A stretch of DNA of 64,000 nt from Cheilinus undulatus (GCF_018320785.1 NC_054882.1:24804719-24868718), one strand, 5' to 3'. Counted from the first letter of the stretch, positions 47,953 through 61,279 are shown. Translations and numbers: made by a program. The notes: generated from the sequence alone by a model not told the origin.

Positions 47953-50210
47953 TGTAAAGGGTCCCGATCCAGTAAGGTAGACAAGACAAGGAACGCCAAC
48001 ATGCTGTGAAACTATTTGGATTATTTTGTTGCTTTCTCTTGTTCGTTTAAGCCAGCTGTGGATGGGAGCATGTTCTGGTCACAAACTGGGGATTCCACAC
48101 AGCAGAGAGCTATTGCAGGTTGTTCAGGCTTCTTGTGGTTGTTTTGATGGCCTCTGTGGGATACAGAGATGTGGGGCAAACAGGACCAAATAATCCTGGC
48201 TCCCTCAGAATGAAAACTGTTTCAGCTGTTCTGCCAACCTTCTGCTTTAAACAAGGCTACAGCGCTGGGATGTTTTAAACTACAATGACTGCTGGGTTTG
48301 CACCACAGCTCTGCAGAGAAGGAATTCATTGATTTCACTCGGGAATCGGACTGAACCAAAAACATTAAGCAGGTTTTGTTGAGTCTGCTGGGAAGAAAAG
48401 GGGGTGGAGGGTTTGTAGTTCAATTCCTGGTGGGTCTGAGTCTTTACAGAGCCAGACAGCTGGACTGTTGGCTGGAAGAAAGGACAGGAGAAACTCGGGT
48501 GAAAAGCCCCCCTCCCCTCGCCCTCTCGGCCATGAAATCCTGCTGACACCTGGATCACGCAGCTCTCTGGATTTGGCTTCCGTTTGCTGAAAAAACTTTG
48601 AGGAGGGTCAAAGACTTTTTTGTGTATAGAGATATAATCCAGTGCCTCAAATCCCATTAAACTGTGGGAGTATTTTCTTAAATGAGCAAAGATATTTTGT
48701 CGATGGCAAAGGGAGAGATAGTTTTGCACCCTTAAGACAACCCACACAGATTCTTCTTCGCGTTTTTACCCGACATATTTTACTACACTGAGGCCCTTGT
48801 ACTGTTTTGTAATGCAAATGTTAATATATTTTTCTCCTGCAGAAATAATGTGTGGATGTTTAGGAGAGTGTGCATTAATGGATGATTGTATATGTGTGGA
48901 GGGGTTTGGACTGTGTGGGTGTTAAAATCGCCCTGCATCATTTCACCCAAATCCCCCTTTTTATGACCTCCCCCACCCACCACTCAAAGAAAGCTACCTG
49001 AGAGAAAACAGGAATCAAAGCAGGGGTTTGACAATGAATGTACTGATACACTTCTCGCTGGCGGTGCTTCATTTATACTATTGCTTTCTAAATGGCTGTG
49101 CTGTTAAAGGTATGAGATGGAACAATTTGGAAACTGTGCCACCGTATGAGTCAACCACACCTGCGTGCTACCTAGCTCACAGGCTAGCTGCATCCCTGCC
49201 CCCCACACACGTACTGTTTTCAATCTGCACTGTTGTTAGCTTTATCCCACGCTGGGTCTGATCCAATGATTTCTCTGCTGTCAAACCTGGGCACAGTCTC
49301 AGCAGCATCCAGAGATTAAACCAAATATAAGGAGGGAGCTGTTTTCTCTCTCCACGCGAGAGATGTAACGTCCACTTTCTCCGATCCAAAGTGTTTCTGT
49401 AAACAATCCTTAAACCCAAACTGCTGCTACGGTGGAACGGTGACAGCTCTGGATTACAGGCAAGGCTGTTTGCAACCCAGCTGCATGGGAATAATGATAT
49501 TATCGCACACCATGCCAAATTTAGTAAGTTCTTTTGTGTGTGGATGAGTCAAGTTGTCCAAAACAAAGCAACGGATGAACTGAAACTAAAGAATCTGGGA
49601 CGAATCTGTGCATTCTTCTGTGATGTTCGCTGAGCAGACTGTGCCCATATGTAGAGTGTAGTTGAAGGCAATAATCTGCCTCTAGATTATGAAATATATC
49701 AAGCATTAAATTAAGAAATATTGAAGGTATTGTTCTTAAGATAGCGTTAAATTTTCTTCAGGGTTGCATTAAAAATGAGAGCTCATCCACCTTGATTAAA
49801 GGCAGCATATTTTTCTGTTTCTGCTCCTAAGAGAGTCATACCTAACATTCTCAGCAGCATTACGCTTCACTCAAACCACAGAGCAGTTCTCAATGGCTTT
49901 TTTTCCTTCTGATTTTATGTAACTACCAAGCAGGGTCAAGTACTAAGTCACATAATGTACAGTAGCATTCCTCCCCAACACTCTGAGCTCCAACACTGTG
50001 CCCCTTTTGCTTTTCGACTGTGTCTCTGTGGCAGCTGCCGAGTAGCTGCCTCAAACATTCCTCCTCGGTAAACATGGGTGGGGCCCTCAGTTCACCCAAG
50101 GGCTTGTTCTATGATTTTGTCTCCTACAGGAACTCTGTACACAAGCCATAGAACGCACTGATGCTCCCAATGCCTCCTTTGCGAAGAATAAAGTATTTTT
50201 TAAAAACAAC
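47953..50210 (+). other. peli2: peli2 3'UTR with polyadenylation signal
   Basis: About 2.25 kb after the stop with no coding content. AATAAA lies at 50187-50192, with a T/G-rich stretch just downstream (gttggttgtctctctg, near 50220). The AATAAA position is the only end signal I noticed that fits; shorter 3'UTR forms cannot be excluded. Confidence 0.7.
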
Positions 50211-51608
50211 AAACTGAGTTGGTTGTCTCTCTGATTTTTAAGGCCTTCTTAAAATGTGACAGCCATGTAAAGTTTAACAATTTGTTCCTTTTGTGGTGCT
50301 TCTCCCTTTGAACTAGAGATGTTTCAGCTGTGTACACACAACACAGCAGTAATGTTAAGTTACACGTATGTTTCATCATTCCTCAGCCTCCTCGCTCGCC
50401 AAACTTGCTCTTTGTTATGATAGCTCTATCAAACGCGCTATTTTATAAGATAAGGCACACATTTTTCTTGAAGTCTTACTTTACATGCATTTCATGTTAT
50501 GTCTTATCAGTCACATCTTAAGATTTACCACAGGAAGTGACTGCAGGAGCCACGTTCCCCTTTATGTAGTTCGTCTCTGTGGCCACAAGAGGGCACTGTT
50601 TCCTCAAAAATAAAGATGTTGGCATTTAGCCCAAATCCACTGAGCCTGCAGCATCCTATAGCCAAAAACAGCAATGAAATAGAAGTTTGATGTTTATTAT
50701 GAAAAAGACTCAGTGCTAATGCTACACACATACATTTGAAACAAGAGAAATCAAATTAAGTAAATTAACATGCCTATAGATGCCTGAAAATCCTCTATAT
50801 TTGCAATTATGCTCCCAAAGATAATGTATGTTTGCTATATTTTAAGGTTGGATGTTTACTGATTAATCTTCATCATCCATATGTGTTTACTTTTACATTT
50901 CTATGAAGTAATTATTCATTTGTTAGATTTATTTCATATTTAAATCCTGCCATCAAACATGACTGACAAATACGCACAGTTATGAGCAGTTTTTATTTTT
51001 ATGTACGTGCAAAATGCGATGCTGCTGATGATGACAGTTTCCATCACTCTCTCATGTGACTTCCTCTCCTCTATAATAAGGGCACATGAAAGGGATTTAA
51101 ATACATAACATGTCAGTTATGCATTTGGAGTGGGAATGGAGCCGTGGGATGCCTCGCTTGCTAATTAACATTTCTGCTGTAGATGTGCGATGGGTTCATA
51201 TGTCTGCACACTCGCCTGTTTTTCTGAATGACAGAAGAGACACTGAAGGTGACAGCATGCTAATTTTGAGATCACTCAGTGGCTCCCCTGCCTTAAGCAG
51301 GGCAGGGTTATGCAAATAGAAGTGGAATGATACAATATTTTTTTTCTCTTGAGCCAGCTTCCTGGATGAGGAAGTGAGGTTCATGTGTTATATTGATGCA
51401 GGACTCTGAAAAAGATTGACACAAACCCTAGTACTTCCAGCATAACCTTTGGGAAACCTAATTAACTTCTAACTCTTCTCACAGCCACATGACTAAATTG
51501 TACAGGATCACAATTTCCAGTTGTATTATAATGCACAAAAAGTCCCTTTAAGAGTATACATCTTTATTTGATCAGAATCGGCTTATGAAGCAGATAGAGC
51601 ATTTGGGT
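50211..51608. other. Intergenic, nothing recognised
   Basis: A/T-rich sequence downstream of peli2. Small open frames on both strands have no family resemblance. No element ends were seen. Confidence 0.5.
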
Positions 51609-52468
51609 AGGGATTGCAAGGAAGTATTCAGACCCCCTTCACTTTTTGCAATTTTCTTATGTCGCAGCCTGATGCTACAATCATCTATGCAAAACACTTT
51701 AAATAAAGCTCAGGTCCCTCCTATTTCTTTGGAGCTTAGCTGAGATGTTGCAACACCTCAGCACTGAAGGAGCACAGTGGACTTCTCAAATGGAAGAAGT
51801 TTGCCACCACCAGCACTCTTCCAAGAGCTGGCAACCAGGCCAAACTGATATCAGGGGAGAAGGGCCTCAGAGGTGACCAAGAAATCCAGAGATCCTGTGT
51901 GGAAATGGGACAAAGGACAACCATCACTGTAGCCCTCCACTGATCTAGGCTCTATGGCAGAGTAGTGAGACAGAAGCCTTTTCAGTGCAAAACACGTGAA
52001 AGCCTACTTCCAGTTAGCAAAAAAGCACCAGAAGGACTCTCAGCCTGTGAGAAACAAGATTGAACTGTTTGGCCTCATTTTTAAACATTATGCCTGAAGG
52101 AAACCAGACACCACTCACCACCTGCCCAATGCCATCCCAACAATGAAGCATGGTGGTGGCAGCATCATGTTGTGGGGGTGTTTATCAGCAGCAGGGACTA
52201 GGAGACTGGTCAGGGATAAGGTAAGCTGAATGGAGCAAAGTGAAGAGATATCCTCAGTGAAAACCTTTTCTGCAGCACTCAGGATGTCGGACTGAGCTGA
52301 AGGTTCATCCTCCAACATGACGATGACCTGGCGGGGGGCTGCAGTGATGGTTGCCCTTTTGGGACTTTGTCCTGTCTCCACACAGGATCTCTGGAGCTCA
52401 GTCAGAGTGACCATCGGGTTCTTGGTCACCTCTTCAAATTCAATTTTCACTTTGTCATGATGGGGCAC
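51609..52468 (+). mobile_element. Tc1/mariner remnant, family C, with internal inversion
   Basis: The left end carries 'gcaaggaagtattcagacccccttcactttttgcaatttt', a well-known fish Tc1 terminus. + strand transposase pieces run from about 51730 to 52330: [26 protein letters not shown], a piece with MTMT near DND. Then 52335-52440 carries EVTKNPMVTLTELQRSCVET on the opposite strand, which belongs to the N-terminal region. The end 'aattttcactttgtcatgatgggg' is again in + orientation. The element is inactive. Confidence 0.8.
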
Positions 52469-53735
52469 TGAATGTAGATTATGTAGATAATGTATTTGAA
52501 TGTAGATAAATGAATTAACGAATAAAACCGTGATAGTTATTCATCTAGTCAATTCCTGACTTCAGCTCCTATAGGCAGGGAACATCTCCAAACAAGAACA
52601 CTTGGAATTGAGTAGTTGACGTTTCCTGCTGCAACCTTCTCTTTTAACGCTTTCTTCCCATCTGATTATTTCAATGCATAACTATCCCATCCTCCCATCC
52701 TCAATGCATAACTATAAAATTGCAATAATATTGTTATGGGGATGACTTTTTTAAAGCTTTGACTGTAGACATTGTTGCTTCTCAGTCAATCTGCTGCTTT
52801 AAACTGAGAAAATTCTCTTTGTGTCATTTTGGCCTGTACAACATGAGAAAAGTAATAACATTGGCATTGCACTAAAAATAGAATTATATCCTGCTTTTAT
52901 GCCTATCTGTTGTTTTAAATGTTTTTTTACACAATGCCTTTGTTTCAAAAATGTCTCTTCTGAAACCAAATAAATCTAAAAAGCATTTTTAACCACAGAA
53001 TTGCTGCAAATCAATTGTTAAATGGCTGATGGATAGCTTAAGCTTCATTTGACTGCATCAAAACAGTGTGAAAGCATGGCTATTATACCAAGGCCTTCAG
53101 GTAAAATGTTCACATGCTGAGTGAGAGAGCGTTGCTTGTTTACATAACATCTTTCTTTATATTTACTCTGTGAAATTCAAACTTTGTGATGTGTTCATTG
53201 CAAATGTGGCAATTAAATTACATCTGTTCAGAACTAGTTTTACATGGAAAAAGTACAATGTGATCTCTTGGTTGGGCATGTGTTCACCAAAAAACAGTCA
53301 GCATTTTGGAGTTTGATCTGTCATGTTTATTGCTCATGTGATAATCAGCTGAGTGAATGTACATCTAACCACCTGTTTCACAGTTCTCAGTCTTTGTACA
53401 TTGTTTCTACCTTGTATATAAAATGCCACAGGTGGTTGTGGGCTCTGTGCCAAGATATCAGCAGGACTCCTTAACTGCCACGCAGAAGTCTGTAATATTT
53501 ACCTCAATTACCTAGCACGCAACTGAGCCAAATTATATGCAGATCATCATCTGTAAATAGGAGATAGTACTCCTCCCTTTGCATAAATTAAGTCACAGCT
53601 CATACAGCCTTTAAAAACAAACCCAGGTCACGTATACCTTGGTAAACTTGGCAGCCATGTTGTCTTATCTCCTGGCGCCTGCATTGTAGCACATATTGGA
53701 TGATGTTTTTAATGACTTACTATTTCTGTCTAAAG
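52469..53735. other. Intergenic, nothing recognised
   Basis: A/T-rich sequence with a direct repeat 'atcccatcctcccatcctcaatgcataacta' near 52685-52710. No exon or element ends were seen. Confidence 0.5.
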
Positions 53736-55113
53736 AAGTGGTTCTCAACTGGTGGGTCGGGCTGCATGGAGCAGCTATCAGTGGGGTTGCAGAGAATCTG
53801 GAGGCTCAAACAGACATACACAGTGAACAGTGAAAGGTGTTTAAAAAAGAGTTGAGTAAACGTAATAGTTTAAAATAGCCTCAGCTCAAGTTGATGCAAA
53901 AACTTTTTAGTTTTAAGTAAATAGTACTCAAGCACTTTAAGAGTTTTTTGTCATTGTACTCAAATTGTTTGACAATCATCCCTTAAGCTGCATAGTTTTC
54001 CCAGAATGCCTTTAGGCATTAGACACTTTTGCACCATGAGTGAAGTTGCCCTCTCTGTTAGACATTTCCTGTCTGTGGAAAGCAGTTCGAACAGAACATG
54101 GAACGCATATTGGACTCTGCGGAAGGTTGCTTCCTGGTTCAGAGACACAAGAGCAAATTGGAATGGATGAGAAATGTGGCCTTGAGAAAAGTATTGCACA
54201 AAGCTAAATTAAGATTTAAGCAGAATTATTAAATTCCACAGCTTAGTTAAGCTTCAAAAATTGGTTAACCTAACATAAAGGTGCAAGTAAAATTCAGTTA
54301 ATATAACTTAAAATGGCCAAGTACCTGCTAATTAATAATCAAGTATCAATAATAATAATAATAATCATGTATATATTGCCCCCACCCTATTACTAAGCCT
54401 GCTTTCTCTCTCTCTCTCTATTCTAAACTCTCATTTTCCCTGTTTTGTTTTGTTTCTTTTTCTTTTTTTTACTCTTAGTTATGTGTAATGTTTGTACTAT
54501 AATTGTTGCACTGTTATCATGAGTGGTGTTAAGGAAGGTAGTATCGGCATTGTCACTACCTGGAGCTTGCATGTACGGAGCCTGGGTCTGTTGACATGGC
54601 ATGCTGTTGAGGCTGTGTGGGCCATGTGGTACAATAGGTAAGATGATGTCTCCGTGCTGGCATGGTAGATGGTGAGAGCTGGCATGGAGGGGGCTGGCTC
54701 TGGGACGCTAGAGATCACTGTTCAGCCCTCTGGAGATGTCGTGGGACTAACTGGATGAAACACCGACGAAGGAGGGTTCCCACTTGACAGCCCTGGTGAA
54801 GTGCGGTTTCTTACTACCCATCAGTCTGCACAGTTGACTTGTTGAGACAAATAGTAATGGATTAGGATTTCTTCACTGAGCCCTGATCCTCTTTATAGGG
54901 CACAATTTAGTGTCTTGTGTTTTATTCAGAATATGTTTCAGAGTTTTAGGAGACTGGTAAGAGAGGTCACCAAGACAAGGATACTGCTGATGAAAACGTG
55001 TATTAAATCTCAACTAGAGTTTACCAAAAGACATGGGAGATTCCATGGTCAAGTGGAAGAAAGTTCTTTGAGACCAAAGAAACCAAAATGGGGCTTTTTG
55101 CTAATCAGACATA

Positions 55114-56333
55114 CACTATATTGCCAAAAGTATTCACTCACCTGCCTTCTCACATAAGAACTTGAGTGACATCCCATTCTTAATCCATAGGGTTTAATAT
55201 GACATTGGTCCACCCTTTGCAGCTAGAACAGCTTCAACTCTTCTGGGAAGGCTTTCCACAAGGTTTAGGAGTGTGTTTATGGGAATTTTTGACCATTCTT
55301 CCAGAAGCGCATTTATAAGGCCACACACTGATGTTGTATGAGAAGGCCTGGCTCTCAGTCTCCGCTCTAATTCCTCCCAAAGGTGTTCTATCGGGTTGAG
55401 GTCAGGACTCTTTGCAGGCCAGTCAAGTTCATCCACACCAAACTCTCTCATCCATGTCTTTTTGGACCTTGCTTTGTGCACTGGTGCACAGTCATGTTGA
55501 AACAGGAAGGGGCCATCCCCAAACTGTTCCCACAAAGTTGAGAGCATGGAATTATCCAAAATCTCTTGGTATGCTGAAGCATTCAGAGTTCCTTTCACTG
55601 GAACTAAGGGGCCAAGCCCAGCTCCTGAAAAACAACCCCACACCATAATCCCCCCTCCACCAAACTTTACACTTGGCACAATGCAGTCAGACAAGTACTG
55701 TTCTCCTGGTAACTGCCAAACCCAGACTCGCCCATTAGATTGACAGACGGAGAAGCGTGGTTCATCATTCCAGTTGAACGCGTCTCCACTGCTCTAGAGT
55801 TCAGTGGCGGTGTGCTTTACACCACTGCATCCAACGCTTTGCATTGAACTTGGTGATGTATGGCTTGGATGCAGCTGCTCGGCCATGGAAACCCATTCCA
55901 TGAAGCTCTCTACGCACTGTCCTTGAGCTAATCTGAAGGCCACATGAAGTTTGGAGGTCTGTAGCGATTGACTCTGCAGAAAGTTGGTGACCTCTGCGTG
56001 ATGTACGCCTCATCATCCACTGACCACGCCCCTTCATTTTACGTGGCCTACCACTTTGTGGCTGAGTTGCTGTCCTTCCCAATCACCTCCACTTAGTTAT
56101 ACCACTGACAGTTGACTTTGGAATATTTAGGAGTGAGGAAATTTCATGACTGGACTTGTTGCACAGGTGACATCCTATCACAGTAGCCCCTGAGAGCGAC
56201 CCATTCTTTCACAAATGTTTGTAGAAACAGTCTGCAAGCCTGGGTGCTTGATTTTATACACCTGTGACCATGGAAGTGATTGGAACACCTGATTTCAGTT
56301 ACTGGGAGAGTGAATACTTTTGGCAATATAGTG
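55114..56333 (-). mobile_element. Tc1/mariner element, family B, complete with perfect termini
   Basis: Both ends are identical for at least 26 bp (CACTATATTGCCAAAAGTAT, then TCACTC) and lie between TA dinucleotides (55112-55113, 56334-56335). The length, 1220 bp, is normal for Tc1. The termini are far better preserved than those of the other copies here, so this is probably the youngest Tc1 insertion in the window. Confidence 0.93.
55194..56082 (-). pseudogene. Tc1 transposase (family B), nearly intact but broken
   Basis: A long minus frame at 55194-55694 holds [37 protein letters not shown] and [19 protein letters not shown], ending KGGPMSY. The upstream piece at 55801-56082 has GRTATQPQSGRPRKM and RTVRRELHGMGFHGRAA. 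Between them (55760-55805) there is a TGA where Trp is expected (AHRH-W-TLEQW) and a frameshift before WNDEPRF. A further frame break precedes the GRTAT block. The catalytic acidic positions (WNDE, HDCAPVH, DLNPIEH) are present. Confidence 0.9.
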
Positions 56334-56922
56334 TAGATTCTAAACACTGCACATCACCACAAACACACCATCCCCACTGTGAAGCACGGTGGTGGCAGCA
56401 TCATGCAGTGGGGATGCTTCTTGACAGCCGGTCCTAGAAACTTGTAAAAGTAGAGAGTTGTTTTTTAAAATCAACAAAAAGGTAAAACATCCAAGGGAGT
56501 GAATACTTTTTATGGGCACTGTATTCAATTTTACCCCATCTTTACCATAAAAAAAACAATTTTTTTTGTAAAATCTTGACTAATTTATCTTGTTTTATAG
56601 GGATAAAAAGCTGGTTTTCTCAAAATAACGTGTTAATTTCTTGAGAGATCTCAAAGACAACCAAATTTTGCATGGTATCATTGGAAATTAAGTAAGATAG
56701 AGTGTTTTCATGGCCTCACAGGCTTTCTGTATCAGTGCTCTTTTTAAACATGTTTTTTTGTGCTGTCTCTTTGTTCAGGTCAGATTTTTAGGTCAGAACT
56801 GCAACATTTTTGTTAAATAAATTCGACTGGGTGAACTTTTTTGGAAATTGGGTTGTGATTTCTCATTAAGGAGGTGGTAATAGTGGTGCTTTAGTCTCTA
56901 CCAGACCAGCTGAGAACCACTG

Positions 56923-59264
56923 GCTGATCTAGAGTAAAACACTTTTGAAACTTAACCATCACTGCACTGATATGTTTGTCTTTCATTTTTCCAAGGACAA
57001 GCTTCTTTCATGGTTCGTATAATCAGATCTCATTGTTACTTTTTTGTCAATCCTTTGCTTTCTATGTGTAAGGTTTACACAATTAAAGCTGAATGCAGTT
57101 CAGTTTGAAGAGGATTACCATTATTTCAGGCCTATTTACTATTTCATGTGGTTCTTGATGACACTTGATGACACTGTGCTCAGTCCACTCAGCTTATTAC
57201 TCTCCCAGTGAATAACAAATGAGTTGCCAAATAAAACATTCTAAACAGAATAAGATCCAAATATTTTATTGGAACATATGAGGGGAAAACACATTTGTAA
57301 AATCAAGCATTAAATTGAACATCAAGAGTGCACCTCTCTGAGCCTCTGATGCCCTCCATCTCTCATACGTTGGCACATGTGGCGTCTTGCCTACTCATCC
57401 AAACAAGAGGACAAATGACTTTAATTATGGAGTAATTGCAGAGTCTTGTGTTAATTAAATCTTTATCAGTTCAAGTAAGTGGATTTCTCCCACATGGAAA
57501 CCATGCAGAGACGTGCTGTCTTGCCCCCACCACCTCCCTCCTTCCTGCTCTGTCTAAAATTTTCCTCCAACACCACACTCTGAGACCATCTTTCATCCCC
57601 CTCTCTCTCACCCCTGGGTGTCACACTGAAATGATTGGGATTAGAGTCACTCATAGAAAGGGGGCTTGCTTTACCAACTCTGTCAGTAGCCAGCTGTTTC
57701 CTTAAAAATAGCATAACAAACATGATAGCAGCGACACGAGGGGAGTGTCCTCCGCTGGAAAATGAGATACCAGATTTATCTCAGGTTCCTGGTGTTTGAC
57801 AAAATTGAATCCTCTCATTTTAATTGCTCTCAACGAGGTGTGCTGCTCCAGGCGATGCAAACACCAGCTCTGTATGTTGTCCCCTTGTTCTCCTCAGACT
57901 ATTATGTTCCATTGTGCAAAATGCCGATTATGACTTTCTTTATCCTTGTCATCTATCTTATTTAGGATCATTTAGGTAGCCACATGTTACAAAGGAACAG
58001 CAGTCGGCCCTGTTATTATGTGTGTTTGAGTCCCCTGCTTCCTGTAATGAGAACAGGATCACAGAGGAGAATTAATCTCTCTGAAGACTTGTTCGCTGGT
58101 TCAAGGCCTCAACACACTTTTGCCGAGAATACAGGAAGATTGAGCTGTTTTGTTGATTTTTTATCTGAGAAAAATAAAACAAACATTTGTCATGTGCTTG
58201 GCATAATTTTTGAGTTTATGATTAGATTATTAGATCATGTAATGCTGCTGAATTCATTTGCAAGATAGGGAGTAGGGAGTATCTTGTTTTACTGTGAATG
58301 AGTAATTGAAGCATTATCGTAGTTTTAGTTTTGGTTTGAGAAAAGCAATCTGTCCTGAGAGCCTGGTGTAGAGCAGTGGGAATCCTGATTCCCAAGGAGA
58401 AGGAGTCCTCTGATCCAAGTCAGTTTTGCACCATCTCACTCCTAAATGGGAGAAGAAGATTTCATTTAGAATCTTGACACAGTTCTACTAATTTAGAAAT
58501 GAATTGGTTAATAAGCATGACAGTGCAGAACACAAGGAACCCAGGTTTTTTCAGGATGCATAGAACACACAAGTGTCATTTGGCACCAGATTCAGGCAGC
58601 TAAGAATAGGGATTAACACTTAATATTTTTAGATCTAGCAAATGCTAGTGGCCTCCAAATGGTGGCCCTCGGGCCAGGTCCAGCCTGTCAGTGCCAAGTA
58701 TCTGGCCCGCATAGAACCTTGTCATAGTTTTACATAACTTTTTAGATGTTATCCAAAAGTCTGAATAATTAGTGAAATAACCACTATTTTGACTGTGGTG
58801 GACCTTCTGTTGTAGTGGTCAATGAAAGATGGCATGCACTAGTACCTATCCTATTGTATCGTATGGTGTGTTCGCTCACATACAAGACCGAATAACATTA
58901 ATCTACCATGTCTGACTTCACTAAACATATCTTATCAAATAACTAATACTAAAATATCCCGCAGATCTTGCATTACTGTGCATGTATATATATATGTTTT
59001 ACTTTTAAAGGTAACACAAATGAGCAAAAACATATACTGCAAGTCCTCTTGCTTTAGTTTTTAAAGCTTGAAATGATGTCCGAATTCACATTTCTAAACG
59101 CTAATAACATAAGTAGAACATTAGTAGTGGAATCATCAAAAATACGAGGAGAAATCTGAAGTAATTCAAAGTGGTATATTAGATATCCTTAAAATGAGTT
59201 TAATTTAGAATATAAAACCATAGCTATAAAGTGATATTTGTACTTAAATATAAGTAATGTCTAC
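56923..59264. other. Intergenic, one possible hAT end, otherwise nothing
   Basis: At 58645-58700 'ggcctccaaatggtggccctcgggccaggtccagcctgtc' resembles the GC-rich terminus of a fish hAT family; its partner end was not found. The rest is A/T-rich without recognisable features. Confidence 0.4.
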
Positions 59265-59565
59265 AAAAAAAAAAAAGACTGGTGAGACCACAAACACACC
59301 ATTTCCACTGTAAAGCAGGGTGGTGGCAGCATCATGCTGTGGGGATGCTTCTCAGCAGCTGGGCCTGGAAAGCTTGTAAAGGTAGAGGGTAAAATAAATG
59401 TGTCATTCTATGGGACAATCTTATTCAGTCTGCACTAGAACTACAGCCTGGGGGAAAATTTATTTTACAGCAAGACAATGACCTGAAGCATGCAGTAAAA
59501 GCTACACAGAAATGGTTTAAAGACAAGGTGAATGTTCTGGAGTGGTCAAATAAAACTAGGGCCTG
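59265..59565 (+). pseudogene. Tc1 family A transposase fragment
   Basis: + strand: 'accacaaacacaccatttccactgtaaagcagg' and 'tggcagcatcatgctgtgggg' ([16 protein letters not shown]), then 'ttacagcaagacaatgacctgaagcatgcagt' (QQDNDLKHAV) and 'aatgttctggagtgg' (NVLEW). The N-terminal DNA-binding region and both termini are missing. Confidence 0.85.
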
Positions 59566-60599
59566 TATATATTGGTTTACTCTGGTTTCTGGTGTCCACC
59601 ATTAATTGAATATGAAGGATTTTTCAACATGAGAAAGTCAGTGCAGTCACACATGTATAAAACTCTACAGTTTATGATCTTTTGATAGCTTTAGCTTGTG
59701 GACCCTGTGAGTGAGCCCTTGTTTAGTGGTTAGACGGTCTGTGGGACCATGAATGGGTGTGATATGGCTGTGAAGCAGATTCAAATGGGCTTAACTGGAT
59801 TACACCTCATTTCAAGGATGCTTAAAGTAAGATTAAAACAGATATGTGGTGAGTGAGGAAAATACAAAATCAAATAGATTGAATTTCACTTGGTGGTAAG
59901 CCACTTGTTCATGCATGGCGATCCTGTTCATTTGTGTTGCGTTCAAAAATCTGCAACAATCAGAGTTGCCCTTCCATGTGAAACAATATGGAGATTGTTG
60001 GTGTAAAAACAGGAAACATATGCACATTACAAAAAAAAAATGTTTTGCTCTGTTGGAGCGTCACAATTTGCCATTAATGCCATTTCTTATCTCATGCTTC
60101 AAAATCCCCAGAGCTGGAACATTATAGTCTCTAATCACACATGCTGGCATGTGTGTGTATGCACTCTAGCACCCAAAACACACACACACATGCACAGACA
60201 GATATAAACAAGTAGAATCTGAAAAGATAATGAATACCGCTGCTATTACATTCAACTAATGTTTGTTAATAGCCTGGTGCCATATGGAGCTCCATACGGG
60301 TAATGCCTCTGTTTGGACAAGCCGTCTGTAATAAGGCCTTGCATTTTCTGGTTGTACTGGGGCCAAGGATGGTGGGACTGAAGGATGCTTATCCAGCAGA
60401 CTCCTCTGATTCTCCCGCCCCTAAATTGGGAGCTACAGGCCTCTGCAGACATGTTTTATCCTTCCAATCAGAGCTGAAATTTGTTGGTATACACTCTATG
60501 GAATGGAAGTAGTGGTTTGTACAGAGAAAACTGTATGACGTGACTGATTACCCCCCATCCTCCCTCAATTCAATCCATCTCTTCCCCTCAAAACATCCC

Positions 60600-60700
60600 C
60601 CTCTGGCAGCGCTGCAGCCCAGTGGATAACCAAGCGTGGATTAGCAGTGACATCACGCTGAAGAGATGGCTGAGCCCAAGTGTGAGGAAGGGTGAGTACT
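60600..60700 (+). other. Candidate unassigned first exon (MAEPKCEE, donor gtgagt)
   Basis: ATG at 60666 in a good context (G at -3, G at +4) opens eight codons (MAEPKCEE) plus two bases, up to a consensus donor AGG|GTGAGT at 60691/60692. Upstream lies GC-richer sequence with tgacatcacg (CRE-like). I do not recognise a family. It may be a chance combination. Confidence 0.2.
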
Positions 60701-61279
60701 TGGGTGTGTGTGTGTCAGATGGGTGTGAGTGTTACGTGTGTGTTCGGGACTGATTAGACGATGAGGGTGGTGGTGAGAGGGAAGCGAGGATTAGAGAGCC
60801 ATCCGAGAGTTGCCTAGGTGCTGACACCACTCCACCTCACCGAGGGCTCAATTTACTGAGGGATCAGACTCATTTATGGTGGGCTGGGATTATTATCAGT
60901 TCAATAGGGCAATTTCTTTATTACAGTCACCCTTCAACCTGGGAAATGTGGACACTTGTGAGACATTTATGGGTGCATTTATCTTGTTTCAGGTATAATC
61001 TGGTGCTTTTATTCTACATTTAATTGTGTATTAGCAGATTTAAGCAGAATAATGATTTAAGAAGTACTTTGAATCCAAGCATCTTTTATGAGTATCAGTC
61101 TTTGCTTTGTATTCAAAAAGTCTAGTCATAGCTGGGTTATGACTTTTGCACTAATATTTCTCCTACCTGGTCTTAATTCATTTCATATCCAAAGCTGGTA
61201 AATTAAATAAAGAAAATAGTTTAATGTTAAAGATGCATGTTATTAGACATTATTTAGCCTAAAAATCAGGGCAAGAAAC
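60701..61279. other. Intergenic, nothing recognised
   Basis: A short TG-rich start (60710-60745) followed by A/T-rich sequence. No exon or element ends seen. Confidence 0.5.

Larger units (their letters stand above)
54935..56525 (+). mobile_element. Tc1 family A fragment, split by Tc1 family B
   Basis: Before the family B insertion the + strand reads 'ggagattccatggtcaagtggaagaaagttctttgagacc', and after it 'caccacaaacacaccatccccactgtgaagcac', then 'ggtggcagcatcatgcagtgggg'. These join into the WSDETK / [14 protein letters not shown] region of family A, as in the 17.7-kb copy. It ends near 56525 with 'gtgaatactttttatgggcactgta', a family A terminus. The split is at a TA dinucleotide. Confidence 0.8.
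53736..56922. mobile_element. Possible hAT element with nested Tc1 copies
   Basis: Left AAGTGGTTCTCAACTGGTGGGTCG and right reversed CAGTGGTTCTCAGCTGGTCTGG belong to the same terminus family as 6169 and 32384. Flanking octamers do not match (GTCTAAAG, GCTGATCT), so they may be ends of two different copies. Inside lie a Tc1 family A fragment split by a complete family B Tc1, and a LINE-like or repeat-like block at about 54500-54900 that I could not name. Confidence 0.45.

Noticed and set aside
48280..48747. 155-codon open frame on the minus strand in the peli2 3'UTR
   Set aside because: No family resemblance, antisense to a 3'UTR, and no splice or promoter context. Probably chance.
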